Origin: Umbilicaria muhlenbergii
Lineage: Eukaryota; Ascomycota; Lecanoromycetes; Umbilicariales; Umbilicariaceae
NCBI GenBank assembly: GCA_000611775.1
Contig: KK106982.1
Coordinates: 4,720,996-4,784,995 of the forward strand
Direction of reading: 5' to 3'
DNA length: 64,000 nucleotides
A program made the position numbers and the translations under genes. Under the pieces are notes generated by a model. The model saw only the letters and a list, made by a program, of their open reading frames with translations, searched no databases and had not been told where the DNA came from. How positions within the stretch are numbered: the stretch's first letter is position 1; every line of letters starts with the position of its first letter. Positions 25,930 through 33,604 of the stretch are shown piece by piece.

Positions 25930-26011
25930 GGGACTTTTGTGTCGTAGGAGATTTTATGCCGCAGGAACTTAACAAGCGCAGGGACTAAAAAACCGTAGGG
26001 ACTTTTATGCC
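25927..26011 (+). repeat. 17-bp minisatellite, 5 units
   Basis: Five head-to-tail 17-bp units of the type GTAGGGACTTTTATGCC, in exact register. The array starts at the right edge of transposon H and at the switch from AT-rich to balanced composition. Confidence 0.85.
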
Positions 26012-26121
26012 GCTCAGCCCTTCTCGGCTTAAAGTTGGGCCGACTAGTCGAGAGCTTCTAGCGCATGAGTGATTGGTTGCCCTTGACAGCCTATTAGTCA
26101 TCCTAAAGATTGACGCGGGAT

Positions 26122-26743
26122 TTGGGGCTTTTCGCCAGTTTTCCATTACATTACATAGACTTCTAGACCAATAGAATTGACTCGATTTAAACCTCCCTGT
26201 TTAGTGTAGAGTAGCGTTCCATGGACTTGTAGATGAGCTACACAAGCCTTCCAGCCAATAAAGAAAGGGGCTAAATCGATGTGACGTCGTAGATGACGTA
26301 GACCATCAACGACAGTCGTACATGGGTAGATAAATGGTATTAGCAGGTAAATACATGGTAAAATCATCGACAGCATGTCTCTTGACCACCTCACCATAGC
26401 CGGAAATCAACGAGGCAGTGGAAGAGCCCCTACCATGGCCTTTCTATTGGGGCAGTCACAACCACAGCCAGCTCCGCTTGCCCAGCCACCCACACGTGCC
26501 CTTGCCCCAATGCCCCCAGTGGTAAACATACCCAGAGCAAGGATCTGGCGCCGACGTAATCGACGCCTCAATTGGACTGAAATTCGAGGCATAATGGGGG
26601 GTATTCAGTCAAAAAGGGGGTGGAGGACTCGAGAATGCCTTCTTCTAAATTTAGACTTTTATATTCCTGAATAGGTCTAGCGTCATGGAGAACAGTTATT
26701 CCGGGCCTATCTAATGTAATGGAAAACTGGCGAAAAGCCCCAA
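26122..26743. mobile_element. Small non-autonomous DNA element (MITE-like) with 32-bp TIRs
   Basis: TTGGGGCTTTTCGCCAGTTT and the following bases to 26153 recur as a perfect 32-bp inverted copy at 26712-26743, bounding 622 bp. Composition is normal and unmutated. The interior has a 99-codon open frame (26375-26674) that looks like chance: low complexity, Pro/Gln/Arg rich. No clear target duplication is visible (AT to the left, TT to the right). It ends 139 bp before the kinase start codon, so it occupies the upstream region of that gene. Confidence 0.7.
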
Positions 26744-26834
26744 TTGTGTTTGCCCAACTTCAACCTTCCCGGCCTCCTCGCCATCGCCTTCAAACCCACG
26801 AACATCCTGCAGTCTCGTTTAGCAGCTTGCAAAT

Positions 26835-26882
26835 AAGATATAAAGCTCACTATAGCCTAGGCCTTGCGCCCCCTACCTTGAG
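26835..26882 (+). promoter_or_regulatory. Putative core promoter of the FunK1 gene
   Basis: TATA-like AAGATATAAAGC at 26835-26846, about 37 bp before the ATG, downstream of a pyrimidine-rich stretch (26755-26815). The short distance implies a short 5' leader or a TATA that is not used. Confidence 0.4.
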
Positions 26883-29306
26883 ATGGCCAACCTATCGCAA
26901 AACGATCGCAACATTATCGCAGAGCATCCTTTGGACAAATGTCTGGATCATTTACGAGATCCGCTCCAGAAAGCAGAGCAGAGATACGAGCCGAATTCCC
27001 TCTCCCACCATGACGTCGTCGATGGAGCCGATCCGGATCCTCAAAAGGCTATTTCAAGGTTACTCGCAACATTGATGGGCCGCGAAGTTGCACTTGATCT
27101 TCGGTCAAAAACCGGGAGTGGAGATATAGCTTCTGATCTGTTTGGACTTCTGAGACGCGTCCGAAATGGCAACTTCAACTACGAACACTACCGTGCGCTG
27201 TCACGGCTTGTCGTCAAACAAGCCTCCGATGTCGACATTTGGAACGCCGTCTTCGACCTTATCAACACAGTCTCTCGAACGACCCCTCCTACAAGCATTC
27301 CTGTCTCCTTCGATGGCACTCCAACCACGAGTTCATCCGCCTCGCAGCAAGGCGGTGAGCAAACTCAGAAACTGGTGGAAGGAAGGATCTTCGAAGAGAT
27401 AAGGGGATGCACATATCAGAGCGTTGAGGGTTTCTTCTCCAAATATTTTGAGGGAAAACCTTGGACCGAGCGTACGAAGGAAATATATCAAGCTGTGCAA
27501 GAAAGACATGTGGACGGACGGTGGACCGATTTCCCTCAGACACCGGTACAAAATGAGGTCTGTAAATGGTGGTTTGATTTCCGAGACGAGTTCCTATCGA
27601 GTGAGCGCGGCGTTTACTACACGAGCACCACCAGAGATCTTATAGGCTGCGAGGCCAAACGTCAAATCGATCTGTTCGTCAAGCCCAGCAACGAAAAGTT
27701 GTCGAAGGTAGTTCATGACTGGAAGGACGTTGAAGTGATTGGGGAACTTAAAGAGTCCAACAAGGACAAGAAAGCGACACTGCTTCAAATTGGTAGATAT
27801 GTCCGCGACGTATTCTCCATTCAGCCGACCCGCCGATACGTCCACGCTTTCACTCTCTGTGGGAACGATATGCAGGCATGGGTGTTCGACCGCTCGGGCC
27901 CTTACAGCTCGACTGTTTTCGATATACATAAGGAGCCAGAGCGTTTCATCCGTACGATGGCAGGATACGTGATGATGAGCGACGAAGAGCTGGGTCTTGA
28001 CACTTTCATCGAGCGAGATGATGGCGATCAGTTCATCACCGTTGTGGAAGATGCAACGGGCAAGGAGAGAAGGTTGCAGCTGGAGCCGATTCCCATCGCC
28101 CGCCAACGGGCGATCGTGTGTCGCGGCACATCTTGCTTTCGTGCCCGAACTCCCAGCTCTGAGAATCTGCAATATGTCGCTAAGTTCTCCTGGGTCTCCG
28201 CTAAGCGACAACCCGAAGCCGATCTCCTCAGATTGGCACGCGAAAGAGGGGTGGAGGGAGTCGCCAAACTATTCGGTCACCATCGCATCACCAGTATTGC
28301 GGAAATGCGTGAGGGGTTGACGTTTGGGAAGCCGTACGCTTTTCGGAATACCACGTTGAGTCCTACATCCTCATTTTCGCAGTCTCAGTCTCTCCTCCCT
28401 CAATCATTTGGTCAGACTTGCAGCCTAGGCACCGCTGGAGATTTACCGAAGAAACGAAAGTCGGTCGACGCTGGAGGGAGCCCGTCCAAGAGATCAAGGT
28501 CCAACAGCCAGAGCCCTGATAAAGCTAAGCGGGACAAGGAGGTTAACAGCCAGACGACGAGTCTTTATACCCATGATGACAGCTCGTTCGACAACCGTAC
28601 CTTACGTTGCTTGATAATCTCGCCAGCCGGTCAAGCACTCCGCGACTTCCGGTCCATCCCAGAACTGCTAAAGGCTCTCCGCGACGCAGTCAAGGCGCAC
28701 AAGTCTCTGTACATGGAGGGAAAGATATTGCACAGAGACATCTCGGAGAATAATATCATAATAACGGATCCAAAGGAAGCTAACGGCTTTACGGGCATGT
28801 TGATCGATACGGAATATGGCAAGGAGAATGGCAGTGGAAGAAGCGGCGCACGACAGCAGACAGGCACAATGGAGTTTATGGCAATTGAGGTGTTACGTCG
28901 TGTTTCCCACACCTACCGACATGACCTGGAGTCATTTTTCTACGTGCTGCTATGGATGTGTGCTCGTCGTGCATGGGAAAGGGAGTTTGAGTGCAAGCTG
29001 GCGGATCGGCCCAAAAGAAACATCTTGACAAAGTGGTATACGGGCAGCTACGATGATATTGCGGACGCGAAAAAAGGCTACATGCACGTCGATGAGTTTG
29101 AGAACATCTTGAAGGAATTTCCGCAGGCCTTCAATTGTGTCAAACCTATGTGTGAAGAGATACGGAGCATACTTTTCCCTCTCCTGGAGGACGGAGCGCT
29201 TTTCACCGGGACCCGACCGGATCCACCTGAAAAGCTGTATGACCCTATCATTGAAGCGTATGATAGCGCTATAGCAGACATTGCCCCCAGGCAGGAATCA
29301 GGATAG
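26883..29306 (+). CDS. FunK1-type fungal protein kinase, 807 aa
   Basis: Single-exon gene. The N-terminal region (about residues 100-430) has the family's usual signature stretches, e.g. QNEVCKWWFDFRDEFL and GCEAKRQIDLFVK. The kinase fold is atypical: candidate lysine K434 (YVAKFSW); an insert at about 490-570 rich in Ser/Lys/Arg with PKKRKS and SKRSR, plausible nuclear localisation signals; the catalytic loop HRDISENN (Asp619, Asn624); metal-binding Asp642 in IDTEYG in place of DFG; activation-segment end GTMEFMAIEV (661-670); then RHDLESFFYVLLWMC, diagnostic of FunK1 (fungus-specific kinases expanded in Onygenales and basidiomycetes). Catalytic residues are present and the gene looks intact. 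Substrate unknown. Upstream is an inverted-repeat element. Start chosen at the first in-frame ATG after the TATA-like site. Confidence 0.92.
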   Translation: MANLSQNDRNIIAEHPLDKCLDHLRDPLQKAEQRYEPNSLSHHDVVDGADPDPQKAISRLLATLMGREVALDLRSKTGSGDIASDLFGLLRRVRNGNFNYEHYRALSRLVVKQASDVDIWNAVFDLINTVSRTTPPTSIPVSFDGTPTTSSSASQQGGEQTQKLVEGRIFEEIRGCTYQSVEGFFSKYFEGKPWTERTKEIYQAVQERHVDGRWTDFPQTPVQNEVCKWWFDFRDEFLSSERGVYYTSTTRDLIGCEAKRQIDLFVKPSNEKLSKVVHDWKDVEVIGELKESNKDKKATLLQIGRYVRDVFSIQPTRRYVHAFTLCGNDMQAWVFDRSGPYSSTVFDIHKEPERFIRTMAGYVMMSDEELGLDTFIERDDGDQFITVVEDATGKERRLQLEPIPIARQRAIVCRGTSCFRARTPSSENLQYVAKFSWVSAKRQPEADLLRLARERGVEGVAKLFGHHRITSIAEMREGLTFGKPYAFRNTTLSPTSSFSQSQSLLPQSFGQTCSLGTAGDLPKKRKSVDAGGSPSKRSRSNSQSPDKAKRDKEVNSQTTSLYTHDDSSFDNRTLRCLIISPAGQALRDFRSIPELLKALRDAVKAHKSLYMEGKILHRDISENNIIITDPKEANGFTGMLIDTEYGKENGSGRSGARQQTGTMEFMAIEVLRRVSHTYRHDLESFFYVLLWMCARRAWEREFECKLADRPKRNILTKWYTGSYDDIADAKKGYMHVDEFENILKEFPQAFNCVKPMCEEIRSILFPLLEDGALFTGTRPDPPEKLYDPIIEAYDSAIADIAPRQESG

Positions 29307-30510
29307 GCAGGGTTTGTTCGCTGGGTGCGAAGAACAAGAGTTTGAACAGGCTTGTTGGGTCCTCGATAGCCAACGAAAGCTTAGCACCTAAAAGTCTCGA
29401 TAATGCCTTTAGAGGTCCTTGTTCGGAACGATCGACAGCTGCGTCATAAGAAGGACGGCTTGTAAGACTGCTCTGCTTTTCGAATTGAATCTTGTAAATG
29501 ATCAACGGAGTTGTCTACAGGATGCTTTGCGATGACAGTACGCTCGTCTTGCGACAGGTTGGACATCCCACGACAGAAAGCGCCGGGCTTGAGTTTGGAT
29601 TCGTTGTTGATATAGTTGACGGTAATGACCTCAAGCTCTCGGATCGTGTATCTCTAGGGCCTAGAATATTGGCGTACAGCGCCTATCACGTGAATCTTTC
29701 ACTAGTCCTGTACCAGTAAAGTCGCTTGTGGCAATGTTGTCATATGCCACGTGATGTAAGCCCCACTGAAAAAGTGCCTGATGGGCCGTAATTTCATAGA
29801 CAAAGCTCTACCTTTGGCCCGCCTCATTTCTTATATTGTTGGCGCCTCAGTAATTTAAAGGACGCACAACACACTTCTGCTGCCGCACCTACCTTTTTCC
29901 AGCTTTGCGCACACCTCCCAGCCTTCGCCTCCAATCCCTTATCTGGTGCATTTCGAGTGACGTGCGACTACAAGGTGTTTAGCGGGTTTTTCCTTTCATA
30001 TATGGTAGCATTTCGACGTTCGCATGAAGACCTATGGCTGACATTCATTCTAGCCTTGCGCGAATTTCCTATCCCTTCCTCTGCCCTCCTGCCCTCCTCG
30101 AGATCATCTATAACTTCTTTCATCGGCGTAAAATCGTACACTATCGAACTTCTTGAACAGACGTCAAGATTGCAAGCTGCCCGGGAAAGGAGTGTACGAC
30201 TATCCTCAATCCACAACCGGCTCCTGTAGCTGCTCGATACCTACATTCACCTCCTTCGAGCTCACGATCTCCCGTTGGTCGTCGGCCGAGGAGTCGAACA
30301 CGATATCTCATCGAAGTCCGCAAATCAAGCCGCCCTTGTCTTTCGCCGGGCATACTGGGCTACAGTTCCACGTATAGCTTGAGTTACGGACCACTCTCTT
30401 TGACAAACGGCCTGGTGAGGAACTACGTCAAGGCATGGAGGAGTGAAATTGACATAGGATAGATCCGCTTGGTACGGGCATATTTCGCAACACACTGCCG
30501 GCCGTTGGTT
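29307..30510. other. Intergenic region with promoter-like elements
   Basis: 1.2 kb of normal composition. Promoter-like features lie near 29830-29930: an AATTTAAAGG TATA-like site followed by a CT-rich leader. GGCTGACATTCATTCTAG at about 30035-30053 is a good intron branch point and acceptor, so the next gene may have an upstream leader exon starting near 29.9 kb. Open frames at 29498-29719 and 29957-30229 show no recognisable domain and are not called. Confidence 0.4.
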
Positions 30511-30838
30511 ATGTCCGGGCAGGTGCGTCAGATTATCTCAACCCCTTCGATGCATGCACGAAGCTAACTCAATTTTGCACATATAGCGTGGAGATAAAGC
30601 ACTCGGAGGAGAGGAAGAATATCTATCGTTGCATACATTCGACGCGGTAGATCACGACAGATGGATAACATGCAAAGGTAAATTGATCACGGTCTATGAC
30701 CCCAATGCAGCGGACAACAGCAAACCATACTGGGAACACGAAAACACCACCGAAGAAGGGAAGAATCGTGTTCCCAAGGGTTTCAAGGTTAGGGTCATAG
30801 ATGGCTCAGTAAAGATGACTAAGTCGGCCTCAGCTTGA
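30511..30838 (+). CDS. Small hypothetical protein, two exons, 87 aa
   Basis: Exon 1 (30511-30522, MSGQ) and exon 2 (30587-30838) are joined over a 64-bp intron with canonical signals: GTGCGT donor, GCTAACTC branch site, ATATAG acceptor. The product is acidic in the middle and hydrophilic, with HTFDAVDHDRWI and VPKGFKVRVIDGS; no signal peptide or membrane segment. I do not recognise a family. Its stop overlaps the convergent minus-strand gene by 20 bp. The short first exon means the true start could lie in an earlier exon (see the upstream acceptor site near 30053). Confidence 0.5.
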
Positions 30839-31250
30839 ATACGTTGGTCATTTGATCTCCCGTTTCTGGGCCGACCCACAAAGTGATAGAGATGTCCTGG
30901 GTTGGGTCCTTGAGGATCATTGTAGTCAGGCAATCCGTCGTCGGTTCTCCTAAGCTCCTTTCCATTCTCCAATGGTGACTGGTCTGAACTGCATCGGAGA
31001 GTAGGTTGCCCAAGAGTGGTATCTGACTAATTGGCGCTTTCGAGAACATGTACTGAATTTCTTCGGTAGACGTTGTTAACAATGCTTTATGTATGATGGC
31101 AGCTGATTTCTGCTCACGCCTACTTGTCTGGATTGGCACTGTCTCTTGTCCTTCATCGATATGCTTGCGCTTTTGTGATATTGCCAAATCTTTTTTGGGT
31201 ACCGGACAATTATCAAGAGCTACTTGTTTGTCAGAAATACCACCTCTCAT
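30819..31250 (-). CDS. Hypothetical protein, 143 aa
   Basis: Uninterrupted frame from MRGGISDKQV to VFKLRPT. The N-terminal third is lysine/arginine rich (KKDLAISQKRKHIDEG, a possible nuclear signal). The middle is amphipathic (ISQIPLLGNLLSDAV) and the end resembles a small beta fold (DISITLWVGPETGDQ). No known family recognised. It is convergent with, and overlaps by 20 bp, the two-exon gene on the plus strand. It could be a chance frame, but composition and length are reasonable for the island. Confidence 0.4.
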   Translation of the reverse strand: MRGGISDKQVALDNCPVPKKDLAISQKRKHIDEGQETVPIQTSRREQKSAAIIHKALLTTSTEEIQYMFSKAPISQIPLLGNLLSDAVQTSHHWRMERSLGEPTTDCLTTMILKDPTQDISITLWVGPETGDQMTNVFKLRPT

Positions 31251-32364
31251 CTTTTCGTAGGGCGGACTTGACCTTCAAGAAATGAACTGTAACGTCCCTC
31301 CATGGGTGGCGGAAAACCCACCGTGCCGGAAAATAGAAGGGGTACTTTGGCTTCAAGTGGCTACAATTTTGTGCACACGTCTACGTTGACCATACCTCTG
31401 TATAAGTCGTGTATTGTGGCCATTTCTAAATATCCAGGACCGTCTTAGCTAGAAATTACGCTCGCGTTGTTGCCTTTGAGCCTGATCCGCAGAGAGCCTC
31501 CTTTCATGTCGTAGTTGACTTCCTTTCCTACAGCACCACCGTAAAGCTCTTACCACTCTCTATACTTACATAATGGTCTCATCCGAGCTTCAGAACCTCG
31601 CTACGATGATAGAAAGTTGTTAACAGCCTCGTATATATTATGGCGCGCAAGTTCATGCAGGGTCGCCACGCTAATCGGTACTTCCAACCGAAGCGATCGC
31701 TCATCTCGGCTAGTGCGAGACTACCTTACACATGTCAGATGATCGTTACATATAATTTATATCTGTCAAACAAGCGAGCCAAGCTTGTGGCTGTTAGATT
31801 TGTGACTGTGCACCAGCTACACGCCAGCAACTTCCGCCATTTGAGCAGTAGCAAGGGACTTACTAAAAATCATGTCGTGAATCATTTCGTGTTGCGAGAC
31901 TGCTAGATTAGGTGCCATCAATATTGCGTCAATGTTCTACACTCGCAGAAGGGCTACAGTAGTTATGAAACAGGCAATCAAACGCTGGGGATAGATGTAC
32001 AGTGCAGTTTTGGCAATTATTCGGTTCTGTCTCTATTGTAGATGAGAAAGAAGCTGGGCTACAATCAAAACATGCCAATCTGTATTAAGCATAGTACTAA
32101 TAGTTACACGTCTCATTGCCAGTTCCATCCAAGCCGAACAAAGAGAACATCCTGTCATTATATCGAGAAGGTAAAAGGCGGAAATTGTAGCGTGGGCTCC
32201 TTTAAGACATCATTACAAGTAGGTATGAGTAGCAAGCGTTATTACATCTTTTTCAAATGATACGCGGAAGGTTTTTATGACACCATATGCATTATTCGAT
32301 AAACAGATCAAGCAGGACAAGTCCTTAAACCATAAAGAGATTCAGATCGTTTAGTGATACATAC
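31251..32364. other. Intergenic, no gene recognised
   Basis: 1.1 kb of nearly normal composition, somewhat AT-richer toward 32.0-32.3 kb. The plus-strand frames at 31640-31906 and 32042-32260 lack any recognisable motif. TGTAACGTCCC at 31288 resembles an LTR start, but no matching end was found. Confidence 0.4.
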
Positions 32365-33195
32365 CTAATCGTCCCAAAAGTCCTTTCCGCCATACTTGTT
32401 GCCGATGAGAGCTTTTCCATCATTATCCACCACCACACCGTCATATACATGAGACGCCCCTACCGCCTTCCCATGCCAGTCACTGCTGACTGCGTCCCCA
32501 GCCTGAGCCTTCCCTTTAACTAACACGTTCAAGTATCGATGACCACTAAGAGCTTCTTTGGCAGCATTCTGCAGTAGGCTATCAACACCTTCAGCAGCAC
32601 TCTGAACTAATTCCAGGGCTCCTCAATCGTGAAGTTCAGTCGCTTCCTGCCTGACTAGTGTGACCTGGGCTTGAGGCGCAGGGAACATTTTCTCGATGTT
32701 ATCAATAAGTGAAGAAATACCTTCAATAAGGCTCTTGAATTCGGATTTGCGATAAAGAGCCCATAGTGTAATTTTCAAGATATTACTCCTCTTCTGTCGC
32801 TTGATAGCCAGCTCCCTCATCTTATTGTTCAACGCTACGAAGGTAGAGTCCATACTATCACTGGAGAGGACAGAGAGGTCTTCGCTAGTTGTATACTGCT
32901 GTGAGATTTTTGCCGAGTCGGCGAAAAGCACAAGAATCTGGTACAATGTATCTTTTACCGTCTGAATCTGCTCTGATGTCGCATCGGGCCTTCCCATTTT
33001 CGGATCGTTCAGAACATCGACCGCTTGACCCCAACGGGTCAGACGGATTTGAGAGCAGTTTAGAGCCAGCAGACCTGTCTGATAGTCTCGCCCAAAGTGA
33101 CGCCCAAACTGCACATATTCGAAGCAATCGACACTGGCCGTGAAGGCGGCAGCGATGCCGACAGTACCAGCGACGATGCCAAATGCTTCAGCCAT
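32365..33195 (-). pseudogene. HET-S-like HeLo/amyloid gene, apparently broken
   Basis: Homolog of the Podospora anserina HET-S/HET-s heterokaryon-incompatibility protein. The N-terminal three quarters is a HeLo domain (pore-forming cell-death executor of the HET-S system). It opens MAEAFGIVAGTVGIAAAF, followed by VDCFEYVQ, FGRDYQ and RLTRWGQAV, all shared with HET-S; later IKRQKRSN and WALYRKSEFKSLIE. The C-terminal part encodes two amyloid-type repeats: R1-like RYLNVLVKGKAQAGDAV (about 32480-32543) and R2-like VYDGVVVDNDGKALIGNKYG then GKDFWDD (32368-32453), very close to the HET-s prion-forming end. There is about one break in the copy, so it is listed as a fossil. It lies divergently from the amyloid-motif ORF at 33455. 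Identification is from remembered motifs but very clear. Confidence 0.85.
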
Positions 33196-33454
33196 TGCAA
33201 TAGTGTAATAGGGAGGTGGTTTAGCTAGAAGACATGCTTTAGACAGCAGGAAGATCAGAAAATGGTTGGATTGCTTGCTGTAAGTAAAATTGTCTGCAGG
33301 ATCGCGACTAATTGCTGGAAGAGCACAGTTGCTGTAGGTGCCAAGTCTCTCGGAGATCCTAGCCTAGCCATAGCTTATCACGCCAGGACAATACTAGCGC
33401 GAGCCGCTCCTACTGTATATTTTAGCAGTCAAGCCGACCAGCATATCCGCCCCA
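33196..33454. promoter_or_regulatory. Shared divergent promoter region
   Basis: 259 bp separates the start codons of the HET-S-like gene (minus) and the amyloid-motif ORF (plus). CTACTGTATATTTTAGC near 33410-33426 is TATA-like, about 38 bp before the plus-strand ATG. A direct repeat of CCAGCATATCCG (33438-33449, and again near 33489) brackets that start codon. Confidence 0.45.
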
Positions 33455-33604
33455 ATGGCTGATCCCTCCAGGCCAGGGAATCAATACCAGCATATCCGGA
33501 TCGATCAAGGCGGGAAAGCTCAACTGGGCGACACGTACATTCTCCGTGAGCTTTCGCAGAGTCTTTATCCGGGTGTAGTGCATCATTTGAGGTGTCTGAC
33601 ATGA
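33455..33604 (+). CDS. Truncated NLR-type first exon with HET-s-like amyloid motif
   Basis: 49-codon frame starting MADPSRPGNQYQHIRIDQ and continuing GGKAQLGDTYI. The I-x-I-x(3)-GKAQLGD-x-Y pattern matches the 21-residue HET-s-related amyloid motif, and here it directly follows the start Met. In Podospora the same arrangement (R0 at the N terminus of the NOD-like receptor NWD2, gene adjacent to het-S) templates HET-S amyloid folding. The motif resembles the R1/R2 repeats of the neighbouring divergent gene (KGKAQAGD, DGKALIGNKY). After the motif the frame runs on (LRELSQSLYPGVV) and ends at TGA 33602-33604, just where AT-rich mutated DNA starts. No NACHT or WD repeats follow in the window, so the receptor body is missing or decayed beyond recognition. 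Confidence 0.6.
   Translation: MADPSRPGNQYQHIRIDQGGKAQLGDTYILRELSQSLYPGVVHHLRCLT

Noticed and set aside
26375-26674. 99-codon frame as a gene
   Set aside because: It lies wholly between the 32-bp inverted repeats, is Pro/Gln/Arg-rich low-complexity sequence and has an equally open opposite strand; better explained as interior of the small element.
27594-28211. 205-codon frame on the minus strand inside the kinase gene
   Set aside because: It is a shadow of the conserved kinase reading frame; no motif and no own promoter.
29957-30229. 90-codon plus-strand frame as a gene
   Set aside because: It contains a strong branch point and acceptor site (about 30035-30053), suggesting it spans a leader intron; no domain recognised.
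31288-31400. TGTAACGTCCC as the start of a solo LTR
   Set aside because: No matching TTACA end, no target duplication and no second copy in the window.
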